Both the position numbers and the translations under genes were made by a program. Source: Micrasema longulum (Eukaryota > Arthropoda > Insecta > Trichoptera > Brachycentridae). From it: a DNA stretch of 64,000 nt. Of the stretch, positions 51,600-61,439 are shown in pieces. Under the pieces are notes generated by a model. That model was not told where the DNA came from. It saw nothing but the letters and a program-made list of their open reading frames with translations, and did not search any database. The stretch covers positions 1 through 64,000 of the forward strand of contig JAGVSM010003614.1 of assembly GCA_022494885.1 (NCBI GenBank). The letters are read 5' to 3'. The stretch's first letter is position 1; every line of letters starts with the position of its first letter.

Positions 51600-51905
51600 T
51601 ACGTATTATTACATTCATTTTACAAAAAAAGTATATAATTTTTTATACATACTCTGTTGTTGATAATAATATTTTTTACATCTTTTGAAAAGTTTTTTGT
51701 TTTGCTTTGTCTGGTAGTTTGTTGCATAATTTCAGTCCCTGGTGTATTAGTCTCGACTGTGTATGATATTTTTCTGATATTCTCGTATTGTGTCCATGTT
51801 TACTACAATTTTTTTCAAGTTGTAGTTCTTCGTCTACAATGACATCAGTGGCTTATTTATGAATAAATTTTAAGGATTCTAGTTTAAAGAGTTCAGTTAT
51901 ACTAA
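51600..51905 (-). mobile_element. LINE-K ORF end, copy 1, with internal deletion
   Basis: Minus-strand translation gives VVDEELQLEKNCSKHGHNTR, ISEKYHTQ, then SRLIHQGLKLCNKLPDKAKQ. Compared with 63750-64000 a segment reading PFKTRKRQ is deleted. HNTR...GLKLYNKLPD is the usual end of Crack/CR1-like ORF2. Confidence 0.7.
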
Positions 51906-51978
51906 TTGCTTAGTTTGTTTAAAGAGTTCTTTAGATCTTTGTAATATTTTTGAGATACAAATGAAATAGCTGTTTTAT

Positions 51979-52127
51979 GAACCACTTTTTATTGACACAA
52001 CCGACTACTTTCTTTACGTATTTTTATATGACTTTTATATATTATGTATGTTTAGTTATTAAATAACCCCGAAGAGGGGACCGAGTAGTTGCCGAAACTA
52101 GTCGGTTTTGTTAATAAAAAGTAGTTC
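51979..52127. repeat. Palindromic element with hammerhead-like arm
   Basis: GAACCACTTTTTATTGACAC then AACCGACTA is mirrored by TAGTCGGTTTTGTTAATAAA then AAGTAGTTC. Within the right part (52065-52107, plus strand) lie AACC, CCGAAGA, a poorly paired stem II, GAAA, ACTAGTC and GGTT. This follows the hammerhead layout except for C in place of the U in CUGANGA. Confidence 0.5.
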
Positions 52128-52311
52128 TTAAAAAATCTTTTGTTTCTGACTGTGTTTTTATAGGGACTCAATCTCTTCTCCTACCATTGAATGAAGAAGT
52201 TCAGTGCTATTTTTTTTATTTGTTAATAGACTATCAAATTAATTTTAAAAATTAAAAAATTGTTTTTACGTATCGTATTATAAGTTTTGTTATTTTTAAA
52301 TTACTCAGCGT
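52128..52311. other. No recognisable feature
   Basis: AT-rich spacer. Confidence 0.3.
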
Positions 52312-52560
52312 GTGACGTCCCAAGTTTTCTTTAGTGAATTTTTCTGATTGGTGAATTGGCTTACCGTAAAACGGAAATCTATCACAACTTTATCAGTGGT
52401 TAATTCGGAAGAACTAGTGACGTCTTTCAAATATTTTTTTTTTCATTAATTTTCACAAAACTTCGCCTTACAATTAAATGCTGTAATTTTTACCGCGCGA
52501 GAGAAAAAAAAAGCATTTTTAACATCCGATGTTTTACTTATTGGTACATGAAACAGGTGG
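52312..52560 (+). repeat. Family B repeat, most complete plus copy
   Basis: GACGTCCCAAGTTTTCTTTA, TTCTGATTGGTGAATTGGCT, TACCGTAAAACGGAAATCTA, TCACAACTTTATCAGTGGTT, AAGAACTAGTGACGTC, then CGCCTTACAATTAAATGCTG and ACCGCGCGAGAGAAAA. GACGTC boxes lie on both sides of the core. It is followed at once by module element copy 3. Confidence 0.6.
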
Positions 52561-53670
52561 TACCGTCTACAAATCCTAAATAAATAAAACTTTAACTGTA
52601 AATAGGGTCTAGATTTTTAACCGCCCATGCGCTCTGCAGCTACATGTCATCTAAATTCTATTTGTAAACGATTATTTATAAATTAAAAACACTTCTTACT
52701 CATTTTTTCTTTTTTTTCTTTTTTATTTATTTCTTAAGTTAGCTTATATTAAAACTAATATAAACTATTATGTACATTTACATCATCTATATATTTACAT
52801 TTCCTTACAGTAACTTATACATTTATTTTTAAATTCTTTCAGACACTTTTCATTCTTCATACATTCAGGCATCTCATCATACATTTTTAAACCCTTATAC
52901 ATCAAACAATTTTGCGACTCAGCTCTTTTCAATAATGGTAGTCTTATTTTATCCTTTTGTCTAGTAGCATATTCATGACAATTTTTGTTTAAGACAACTT
53001 TATCCTTAAAATATTTTGGTAATTTATCGTGAAAAAAATTATGTATAAATATCAACATATTAAATTTAAGTCTCCTTCTTACAGATAACCATTTTAGTGC
53101 ATCTCTTATTTTTTTTTACATTGCTAAATTTATTTTTCTTAAGAACTATTCTCATCGCTTTATTTTGTAAAATTTCTAGTTTATTTAAATTTCCTTCGTT
53201 TGCTAAAAATAATATTGTTGAGCAGTAATCTATATGTGGAAGAATGATTGTTTTGTAAATTAGTTCTGCAGTATCTTTATTTAATTTATTTCTCAATCTA
53301 CTAAGGAAAAATATTTTTTTTGATATTTTTTTATTAACGTGTTCAAAATTTGCATTTAATGTCAATTTTGAATCAAGTATTATCCCCAAAAATTTCATTT
53401 CATTAACCTTTTCTATGGTTTCATTATCAATAAGTACATTCATCTTGTAGTATTAAAGGGTCTAGTTTTCTATCCGCCCGTGAGCTATGTAGCTGCAAGA
53501 CGTGTTGTGATTTAGCACCTATATAATTAATCAAATTTAACCCTATTGGAAATGGGGAACTAGAATCCTAACCGCCTATGCACTCTGTAGCGCGTGTCTT
53601 ATTATACAGCGCTCTTGAGGTGATTTTCACAAATAAGGCGCTTGGTAAATTACCCTGAATAAATAAATCT
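52561..53670 (+). mobile_element. Module element copy 3, split by a LINE
   Basis: Modules stand at about 52606-52650 (ACCGCCCATGCGCTCTGCAG), 53457-53503 (CCGCCCGTGAGCTATGTAGC then TGCAAGACGTGTTG) and 53556-53600 (GAACTAGAATCCTAACCGCC then TATGCACTCTGTAG). The L2-type tail is at about 53608-53665 (ACAGCGCTCTTGAGGTGATT). The LINE at 52701-53452 lies between the first and second. Confidence 0.65.
52701..53452 (-). mobile_element. CR1/Jockey-group LINE fragment inside the module element
   Basis: Minus frames encode VNEMKFLGIILDSKLTLNAN, FEHVNKKISKKIFFLSRLRN, IYKTIILPHIDYCSTILF and LEILQNKAMRIVLKKNKF (53443-53066). After a frameshift come FIHNFFHDKLPKYFKDKVVL, RLPLLKRAESQNCLMYKGLK and MYDEMPECMKNEKCLKEFKN (53058-52795). 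The order (FLGIxLDxxLxW, IxPHxxYC, LQNKAxRxI, KLPxYF, GxKxYxxxP) is the complete post-catalytic part of such an ORF2, with one frameshift. A T-rich run at 52700-52735 is the reversed A-rich tail. Confidence 0.75.
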
Positions 53671-54714
53671 TAATAAAAAAGTTGAGAACATTTTTAAGAT
53701 TTAGTTTTTTTTGGGATTGAGAGCTTGTGGGTATGTTTTGGAACTCATTGAAAGAAAAATTTCACATGCAGGAAATATGGAGTTAAATTATTGTTTTATA
53801 TTATTTGACATTTCGGTTGATTTCTTTTGTAATAATTGTACAAAATGTAAACTCAATAAAATACAAAAAAGTCTTTGACCTTATTCGCTAAAATCTAAAA
53901 AAACAATATTAACAAGTAACATTTCCCTCATTAAAAGCATTCAAAAGAATACTTAAAATAATCTGCCATATTTTACTATTATTAAATACTGATCGGGGTC
54001 TTACAATATTTAAAATCTCTTCATGTTTAATCAATTTCCCGTTCTTAAGTCGCGATCGTAAAATAAAAAACGAAATCGGCTTTTATTCAAATTAGTTCTC
54101 TCAAAATCTTTAGACAAGTTTTCTTTTATTCCATAAAGGATTATTATCCAATGAAGGCTTAAAACAAAGGGGTTTTAATTAACGATTCAAAAGTTAATTT
54201 TCATCAAAGTTCACTCTCCATAGAAAAGAAATTAGAAAAATGGACTAAATTATATGTTTACGCGTTTTTTTTCCTATCTGAACATTTTTTATGGTCTATG
54301 AAACTTTTTTAATCCGAGCATGATCGTCCGCGTAGGAACTTTAAAATTAATACTCTGCTAAATTTTACGTACTTTAAAGTTTAGCTCATTATTCATTTTG
54401 ACCTTTTAACTTTATGTATCTTCCTGTATGCTGGGGATTCTATAATGGATTTGTAAATAATTAACAGGATAAGTTCACGATTTACATGGTAGAATATAAA
54501 GCGATCATCCTTTGTTTAGAACGAAGTTATTTAAAACCCGAAGTATAAAACATATATTTGCATTATTTATGAACATCCATTGATGGGTAACTTTTTTAGC
54601 TCAGCCTGTCAAATTTCTGAAAAAAACTTGACCCAGGTGCCTTGTCACATCTAGAAATATAAATAATTTTTCCGAGCTAAGTAAATCAAATAGTTTTGTT
54701 TTTGAACTATTTAT
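53671..54714. other. No recognisable feature
   Basis: About 1 kb of AT-rich sequence without partner or ORF of interest. Confidence 0.5.
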
Positions 54715-54840
54715 TTATCATTATTGTTCTTATAATACCCATGTTTGAATGTTTTTTTTTTATGTTTGCATATCTAACTGAACTCATCATATATTTTATA
54801 TTGTAAAAGGCACTTGTGTCATATAAATTAATTATTAAAA
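54715..54840 (+). mobile_element. LINE 3' tail
   Basis: ATACCCATGTTTGAATGTTT, ATTTTATATTGTAAAAGGCA and CTTGTGTCATATAAATTAAT match 32094-32200. No ORF. Confidence 0.5.
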
Positions 54841-54894
54841 AGCTAAAACAAATAATTATTTACATTAGTGACTTTTTTGTTGGTGAATTGCGTT

Positions 54895-55150
54895 TGCTAA
54901 ATTTTTGATTAAGGAAGTTCAGCGCTACTGCAAATCGGATATAAAATATATTTTCTCTCACACGGTAAAAATTAGAACATTCAATTGTACGACGAAGCTT
55001 CTCAAAAATGTACAAAATAATGAATTACTTTAAATAACGTCACAAGTTCTTCTAAATCAACCAATGATAAAGTGTTGTGATAGATTTCCGGTTTCTGGGA
55101 AGCCAATCCACCAATCAGGACAACAACTCAGTGAAGAGAAAGTAGCGATG
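54895..55150 (-). repeat. Family B repeat, minus copy
   Basis: AACGTCACAAGTTCTTCTAA, ATCAACCAATGATAAAGTGT, TGTGATAGATTTCCGGTTTC and GGGAAGCCAATCCACCAATC are the reversed core; CGGTAAAAATTAGAACATTC then AATTGTACGACGAAGCTTCT is the reversed second half. It is the second most complete copy. Confidence 0.6.
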
Positions 55151-55437
55151 ATAATACGATGCATAATAATAAAAATAATTAGTTTGAAAGTAAAAAATAT
55201 AAAAAAAACTATTCTAAAACGAGTCTAAAATCTAAAAATGTTTTTTTTCATTGAGTTTTCTGTTTTTCCTTTCAAATTGCTGTTACATTTTTCAAAAAGA
55301 AAATCTTCATTATCATATAGAAAATAGTCAGTAAAGTATGACACTGTTTGAGAATGGATGCGTTCAAATAAATATTAGTGTGTCATAAAATGGTTTAATC
55401 TTAAAGCTAAAATTATGAATATCTTTGAGCGTGAGAG
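55151..55437. other. No recognisable feature
   Basis: AT-rich. Confidence 0.35.
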
Positions 55438-55650
55438 TTATTTTAAATAATTTATTGAGTAACTCGAAATCTGATTTTCTTGAGTTGTGACTATTTTATC
55501 GAATGCGAATGTACATAATATTGTGTAAAACTCACTTGGTTTATTCTTGTTGGTTCTCGTACGTACTAAGACAAGCACATTATGATCATAAGCCCACACT
55601 CCTTGCCTTAGTATATCGGCCACTGTAGAAGTGTCTCCGGTTTCGCTCAA
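55438..55650 (-). CDS. Unrecognised 70-codon open frame, doubtful
   Basis: The minus frame reads SETGDTSTVADILRQGVWAY, DHNVLVLVRTRTNKNK and PSEFYTILCTFAFDKIV to a stop at 55438-55440. It has no ATG; a stop lies just upstream, so if real it would be an exon or a remnant. Its composition is more protein-like than neighbouring chance ORFs. I know no family for it. Possible splice signals upstream are weak. It may equally be part of an unrecognised transposon. Confidence 0.2.
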   Translation of the reverse strand: MSETGDTSTVADILRQGVWAYDHNVLVLVRTRTNKNKPSEFYTILCTFAFDKIVTTQENQISSYSINYLK

Positions 55651-56449
55651 TTAGTGTCGTTAATAACAAATAATAAAATCAATTGCGTCTTGCAAAAGCT
55701 GGCGGGAACGCCGACAAAATGGGGACACCTACAAAGACAAATATTTTTTATCATTGCAAATATTTAATTTCTTCTTCTTACGTTGTTGAAAAGCGACGAG
55801 CGACGAGCGACTTCAGAGCAGTAAATATATATATTTTTTAAATACTTTCTTCCTTTTATTATTTCTTGATTATTTTATTTTATTTATTTATTAATTGCAT
55901 TATACATACATTTGTTAAGGACAGAGACACAGTTTATAGCGACACAATCAGGAACGACCCATGTCTGTGAACTTGCTCCGACTCGCTAGAAAATCCGTGT
56001 TGAGTCGGGGCACTTGTAATGTAAAGATTGATTAAAGTATTTTGTTATTTTATCGGAAACTTATCAATTTAATTACTTTGAAATATGTTTGTATTTCAAG
56101 TAATTTATAATGTATATTTATCATACTCGATTTTTTTTCAAGCACTCTTTAAACCACATATACGTAAATTGCAGAAATTCCGTATATAAATAAATCAATT
56201 ATAAACAACTAAAAATCATTAAACCAAATTTTATCCTCCGTACCACATTCCAAACTTCCAGATGCAAATGTATCTGAAAAAAAGGTTATCAAAGGAATTT
56301 ATTATTTAAAACATGAAGGAATTTTGTTGTATGCATCTAAAACACAAAAATCTCTTGTTTCCTAAATCTGCAAAATTTTCAAACTGCAGTTTCTCAAAAA
56401 AATATTTTTTGGGTTGGTGATTTTACCTGAACGGCAACTATATATTTAT
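55651..56449. other. No recognisable gene; tiny GCGACGA repeat at 55790
   Basis: GCGACGAGCGACGAGCGAC (about 55791-55810) is a short 7-8 bp tandem. The rest is AT-rich. Confidence 0.45.
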
Positions 56450-56905
56450 TTAACTTTTTGTACATAATGTTATTTGTACATTGGCGGGCTTATTGCCAAA
56501 TGGCAATTTCTTCCAACCAACCAACACTGTAAAAGTTTTATTTTTATAATTCAAGTTACAGAACATATTCAATATAAAAAAAAAGATTAAAAAGTTAAAA
56601 ATATAAAAAAATAGAAATAAACGTATTTGTTTATAAATTACCTTAAATCAAAACTATTACTCAATGGGAAAAAGGAAAAAAGCGGAAAGAGGAAAAGGAA
56701 AGGAGGAGAGATTAAGGAAGAGAAAGGAGATGTTTCTTCAGACGTGATTTAAACAGATAATGTAGTAACATCTTTGATGGTGGATGGGAGATGATTCCAC
56801 AGTCGAGCCGCATGGACACTATATGAGTTAGAGAAGAAAGAGGAATTGTGTATGGGTATTAAGAGAGTGCCTTGAGAATGAGAACGAAGAGGTAAACCAG
56901 CTTAC
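56450..56905 (-). mobile_element. LINE-b 3' end
   Basis: On the minus strand: TGGTTTACCTCTTCGTTCTC, GTGTCCATGCGGCTCGACTG, TGGAATCATCTCCCATCCAC (VHAARLWNHLPSTIKD), the pyrimidine-rich UTR, then GTTGGTTGGAAGAAATTGCC, ATTTGGCAATAAGCCCGCCA and ATGTACAAATAACATTATGT to the AAATAAATA end near 56445. This is the reference LINE-b 3' end in the window. Confidence 0.8.
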
Positions 56906-56965
56906 TTTACTATATCAATATATATACATAGCTTAAAAGTTAAGAAGGAATGGTTTTGATAAAAT

Positions 56966-57030
56966 ACAGTATAATCTCTATGATCTTGTTCGGTTTAACG
57001 AATTTTCGGATTACTGGAATCTTTAAAAAT
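56966..57030 (+). mobile_element. Tigger/pogo-type terminal sequence, single end
   Basis: CAGTATAATCTCTATGATCT, TGTTCGGTTTAACGAATTTT and CGGATTACTGG follow TA. Such CAGTATAATC...CGGATTA ends are typical of pogo/Tigger elements. I do not find the matching second end before 57535. Confidence 0.45.
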
Positions 57031-57534
57031 TCAATCAACTTTTTGCATATTTATTTTTTTATTAAACCAAACAAAATTTTTTTGTACTCGCAGGAGTTAC
57101 AACAAACTCATTTTGGGACATAATAATATTAACATAAAGGTATGGATATTATATATTGATATAGTAACAAGTAATAATATGTACATAAAACTGAAATAAG
57201 ATTGCAAGTTAAGTATATAATACAAAGAAATTAAAACATGTCATAATAAAAAATAATATTAAACATTTACAAATAGTAAAAAAGAAATATCCGAGGAAAA
57301 AGATGAATTTAAAATTAAATTTCACCTTCCACGTATCTCCTCAAATAGTATTTTTTTTTTTATGAATATGGTCATTTTTTGACGTTCTATAGGACTTTGG
57401 TAGCCTGTTGTACCCACTACAAGCAAGGTACAGCAGATACCTTAGACCATACCTTGTCGTGCGTGATCCAGGTACAATAAGATTGTTCATTAATAAGATT
57501 TTTGTATTTATAACAACGATATACGCAAATATCC
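57031..57534. other. No recognisable feature
   Basis: AT-rich. A small inverted pair, AAGGTA(CAGCAGA)TACCTT, is seen near 57426-57444. It may be the interior of the pogo-type element. Confidence 0.4.
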
Positions 57535-58262
57535 CAAAATAGCAAACAGATAAACTTCAATCTGTTTTCAATGCAGCAGCAAGGCTTATTACGGGAGTAA
57601 AATATATTCTCACATCTTAAAACATCTTAGAGATTTGCACTGGTTAAAAAACCCAGATGTAATAAAATACAAGCTTTGCTGGACAGTATTCAAACCCCTT
57701 CATGAAATGGCTCCAAGATACCTATCGGACCTTTGTATTAGGTAAAATACATGTCAAGGAAAATCTACTCTTAGATCAGCATTCGATTCAGACAGAGGAA
57801 AACTTGTCGAAATCCGGCGCCCCCCAAACACTTGATTTGGAGATCGTGCTTTTGCCGTTACCGGCCCCTCTGCCTGGAATAAATAAACCTATTGGCCCTT
57901 TTCACACATGCCATGCCTATCCACCCGGCGCGGTAATTTTACCGGGCTCACCTTACAAAAGCTGACACGTTGTGTATGCGTTTGTAGGATGAACGCGGTA
58001 AAGTTACCGAGCTGGGTGGATTTGCGTAGCATGTGTGAAAGGGGCCATTACCTTCAAACTTACGAATCATCGACAGTCCCAGTCAGCTCAGATCCCAACT
58101 AAAATCTCACTTCTTTAGTTTATCATACCTTCAATTTGAAATCAGAAAATATAAAATAGCTTAGTTAGAATGTAAATTTAAATATACAATTGTAAAGCGC
58201 CCCGTTAGGTGATTTTTCACAAAAATGGCCCTATATAAATCAGTCAATTATTATTATTATTA
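57535..58262 (+). mobile_element. L2-clade LINE 3' portion with its tail
   Basis: The frame encodes LQSVFNAAARLITGVK, HILKHLRDLHWLKNPDVIKY, KLCWTVFKPLHEMAPRYLSD and LCIR. Next, with a shift, come DRGKLVEIRRPPNT and GDRAFAVTGPSAWN. QxVxNAAARLxTG...LHWLPV...HGLAPxYLxDL...GDRAFAVAGPxxWNxLP is diagnostic of L2. After the MITE the frame goes on FKLTNHRQSQSAQIP-like. The tail TTGTAAAGCGCCCCGTTAGG, GGCCCTATATAAATCAGTCA and (TTA)n ends it. It is decayed by stops and the insertion. Confidence 0.85.
57894..58046. mobile_element. MITE, 153 bp, 51-bp TIRs, ATT target duplication
   Basis: The left arm (57894-57944) starts GGCCCTTTTCACACATGCCA; the reversed right arm (57996-58046) starts GGCCCCTTTCACACATGCTA. 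They agree at most of 51 positions through to TTTTACCG. ATT flanks both sides (57891-57893, 58047-58049). Joining the flanks restores a continuous L2 reading. A GGCCC end with a 3-bp duplication points to PIF/Harbinger, by analogy only. Confidence 0.85.
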
Positions 58263-58575
58263 CTTTACGCATGCTAATAGATATATTATAAGTCTAAATT
58301 ATGTATTTGATATTTGGAAAATCCGGATTTTTTTCTTATGAGCATCTTCTGCGTGATTCTGATATGCTTTATTACCCAATTGGCGTAAAGCCATAATATA
58401 GTGGGATTCTTTTTCCGTGCTCTAATTTTCTTTCAGTGCATTCTCAACAATTTAATCTTCAGTTATTACCTCAGAACTTCTCTCCATATTCTTTTCGGTA
58501 ACCCATCCTTGAACTTCTGTATTATTTGTATAATTTTTTAATAAAAATAAATATTCGCCCAAATATTTCACTTTA
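58263..58575. other. No recognisable feature
   Basis: AT-rich spacer. Confidence 0.35.
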
Positions 58576-58707
58576 AGGGGAAATTTTAACGAGTTTTAAA
58601 TAACTCACAATTAGAAAATGCGAATCAAGTTGGGGTAAAGTGGGATTCGTACCACGGACCTTTGAGCCGCGAGTCCGAGACACTAGCCACGGGACCACAA
58701 CCCGATT
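58576..58707 (-). mobile_element. SINE-2 next to a transposase fragment
   Basis: AGGGGAAATTTTAACGAGTT, TTAAATAACTCACAATTAGA, GTGGGATTCGTACCACGGAC and ACTAGCCACGGGACCACAAC. It is full length in reverse and lies directly downstream of the pogo-like frame, whose ORF runs on into it. Confidence 0.85.
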
Positions 58708-58716
58708 TATCGAATT

Positions 58717-58940
58717 CAGTGTTCGCAAATGATGCATCAATGTCAAATAATATTCGTTTTTATACTCGGAGTCGGAACCTACATTCATTTTCTTCATGAA
58801 CTCACCCTGTGTTGGCCAAACTTTTTGCCACGATTTCTTAATTCGATTAGAACATACTTTCTCCCAACATTCTGCCACGTCCAAGTCATACACTACATCA
58901 TATAAATTGATTTTCTTTTGATGAAAATTGAAGGTATGTA
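58717..58940 (-). mobile_element. pogo/jerky-type transposase C-terminal fragment
   Basis: Minus-strand reading gives FHQKKINLYDVVYDLDVAEC, WEKVCSNRIKKSWQKVWPTQ and GEFMKKMNVGSDSEYKNEYY. The pattern xxLxDVVYxxAECWxxVxxxxIxxSWxKxWP matches the segment after the DDE domain in pogo/Tigger/jerky transposases. The DDE residues lie outside this piece. No stop occurs until the SINE. It could in principle be a domesticated exon, but the fragment is short and surrounded by repeats. Confidence 0.6.
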
Positions 58941-59059
58941 ATTTTCGTTTTCATGAAATAGACGCGAATTTATGTACGAAATCTACTAATTTAGATGGCT
59001 TTTTTTTGGTTTTATTTGGTTGGAATTTAGAAAAGTTTACAAGTCGATCAATTAGATAA
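58941..59059. other. Short unassigned spacer
   Basis: AT-rich; could be L2 or pogo sequence too decayed to see. Confidence 0.3.
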
Positions 59060-59440
59060 ACTAGCCGACAGGCGTCTTACGCTTAGATCAGCTACGTCTA
59101 CAGCGAGAGAAAAGTCATTATACCTCTACGCAAACAGCGCACTAATTTAAGGGAACGCGCATTTGCGGTCGCAGGCCCTATGGCATGCAATGCTCTCCCA
59201 GCAGAGGTGCGGGGCTGTGAGAGTGATGTGATGTTTCGAAAAAAAACTTAAAACCCACTTGTTCTTTAAATCATTTAAAGAAATCCGTAGCTTGTGATAG
59301 CAAAATAAGTTGTTTTTATTTAATTACAAATTTAAAAGCTTCAATTAAATTTATTTATCTATAGAATCACTACGTAAAGCGCTCTTGAGGTATTATATTA
59401 CAAAAATGGCACTATATAAATTGTCCATTATAATAATAAT
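59060..59440 (+). mobile_element. L2-clade LINE 3' end, second copy
   Basis: Translation gives LRSATSTARGKSLYLYANSA, then GNARFAVAGPMACNALPAEV and RGCESDVMFRKKT. LRSA...ARFAVAGPxxxNxLPAEVR...FRKxLKT is the L2 C-terminus. The tail ACGTAAAGCGCTCTTGAGGT, GGCACTATATAAATTGTCCA and (ATAATA)n follows. It ties the module-element tail to L2. Confidence 0.8.
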
Positions 59441-60692
59441 GATAATATTTTTTGTTTTTTTTTTTACGAAAACGTTCAATAATCTTAGAGATAAATCGGA
59501 GCAGGAAGATAGTTGGGAGAGATGAATCATCTAAGATGACCCATCTGAAAAAAAGTTTTAATAAACTTTCTTTGCATATGAGATTAAATGCAACAAATGA
59601 AGCCTGCTTTCATATTGGTCAATTATTTTTCCCATCTGTGACTGCAACTAAAACCACCTTGGCCTACCAGAAAACTTTTTAAAAATTCATTTCTTCGGAG
59701 TACTTCTTCAAAATGAACTCATTGATGGGTATACTATATTTCATCGCCTAGTGCTTCATTTAATAACAGGAATGTCCCAGTGTAAAGGACATATTGTAGA
59801 ATACTAAATGCAGCTTTTAAACCTTTGCTCAAGCGGCGTTACCAAACACTTGGTGTCCAACTAACAGCGTAGACGCAGAACGCTTCTTTATTAAGAGCAA
59901 ATGTTGAAATTACAACAATGTTAGGTTTTTATTGATAATAAACGTATATTTTAAATGTACAAAAAAGAATACTTTTTTCGTATTTGTAGTACATGTGAAT
60001 TTTAGCGAAGTAGGGATATGATGGTTTCGCCAACATTTTCAAAAAGAAACACACAAACACTCAAATAACTAAAACAAAGACGACGCGACGGGCTGAATTT
60101 TTTTTTTTACACAAAACACAGAGTATATCTTCAAGAAGATGGCTCCCGCAATGGTTGCCGAAACGTTGGAACTAATCCAACTTACACGGGATCACCCAAA
60201 AAAGATTACGCACCTATTTTTCAAAAGCTGTTTCTTGCGTCATTAAATTTTCACCGCCTGAATAACATTTTGATTCAGACGCTGCATGAGTAGAGTATTG
60301 TTTGAAGGAATAAACATGACTGTAATTCGTCCATCATCACTTTACCCTTCACCCGATGACATGGTTCGGATTATATTACCGAAGGTTCGGTTTATAGTGG
60401 GTTCGGAATACAGAGACTCTACTGTGCCTACGAGTATCAATAAAATTCCTTGGTCATGTTTTTTTTTTATCAAGACTGGTACACAGATATTATTTGTTAA
60501 TTTATTATTTTACAATGTTTGCATTATTTTTTTAAAGTAAAAAAAAACTATTAAGAAATATCTGAAAAAAACTTCAGTATGACTACAAAAAAAGCAGAAG
60601 AATAATATGTCTCATACGTCAAAGTATAATTTATTATATGCATTGGAAGTCTTTAATCGTGATTTTTTTTTAAATTTTGTTTTTCTCATTAA
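59441..60692. other. No recognised gene; weak hammerhead-like string at 60131
   Basis: ORFs at 59452-59682 and 60286-60540 have no domain I know. AGAAGATGGCTCCCGCAATG then GTTGCCGAAACGTTGG (60134-60169) has a GGC/GCC stem before CGAAAC, like hammerhead remnants, but no closing strand. Confidence 0.4.
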
Positions 60693-60727
60693 CATATTAC
60701 AACAGAGATGAAGAAAATTTAAGGATT
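60693..60727 (+). mobile_element. Family A end fragment
   Basis: TTAACATATTACAACAGAGA then TGAAGAAAATTTAAGG. Only this outer piece remains. Confidence 0.6.
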
Positions 60728-60769
60728 TTATTTTTCTCATTTATTTTTTTGCAATTCATGTGATTGAGT

Positions 60770-60975
60770 TATGAGGCGGATCGATCTTCACTCAATTTTC
60801 TTGTTTAGGATTTTTACCTGGAAGTATCCATCAATGGTGCATAGGGCACTGCATTAGTACACCAATCGCAGCGAATCTTGTTAATTTTTGTTACATGAAG
60901 GTAAAATGATCAGTCTTACGATCAACGCACAAACACTTAACGGGGGTTCTATTTCACACACAGTACGGTATTTTT
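60770..60975 (-). repeat. Family E interrupted by a SINE-1 tail
   Basis: Plus-strand order: TCACTCAATTTTCTTGTTTA, GGATTTTTACCTGGAAGTAT (family E reversed), then ATGGTGCATAGGGCACTGCA and TACATGAAGGTAAAATGATC (SINE-1 tail reversed, about 60832-60925), then AACGGGGGTTCTATTTCACA (start of E reversed). E is split by SINE-1 sequence here, unlike the head-to-tail composite. Confidence 0.55.
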
Positions 60976-61009
60976 TATCCACCATAAATTGGCTAATCCA
61001 AACAAAAAG

Positions 61010-61356
61010 AGAATAATATATATTATAACAGAGGTTTTAAAGAAGGGATATGGAGGAGTCTAGGCATTAACTGGCATTGGCTGGTTTAAGTGGCCGCTTG
61101 AAGGTCTGTGTAACATTGACCATTTTGTCTATGTTTGAACATCCATATTCCTTCAATTCTTCCATCTGTAGATATTTTTTAAGTTAGAGAGCTGAAACCT
61201 TTATTGGCGCGGGTGAGCATCATCTGACTGAATTATATTTCCTACATACTCGTTCTAGGCAACGCCTGAAAATATTTTGTTAATTTTTCAAATTTCTTCC
61301 AAGACTTATAAGGGGGTTGAACCCACAAAAATTTGGACAAACTCTAAATATTTTAA
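61010..61356 (+). mobile_element. Family A with left arm, loop and far outer end
   Basis: TATTATAACAGAGGTTTTAA, GAGTCTAGGCATTAACTGGC, TTTGAACATCCATATTCCTT, CAATTCTTCCATCTGTAG, loop GAAACCTTTATTGGCGCGGG and GGCAACGCCTGAAAATATTT, then GGGTTGAACCCACAAAAATT and TGGACAAACTCTAAATATTT. The last piece is the reverse complement of the outer end at 42168. The inner right arm is deleted. Confidence 0.75.
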
Positions 61357-61439
61357 TTGTTTATTTTATTTTGAATAAAATAAACAATTCCATAGTAGTA
61401 TCACTTTAAATGTTGAATGATTAATCGGTTATCATTATT

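Noticed and set aside
60131..60170. Fourth hammerhead-like motif (AGAAGATGGC...GCCGAAACG)
   Set aside because: The CUGA start is altered and no closing stem I strand or GTH triplet follows; only a generic resemblance remains.
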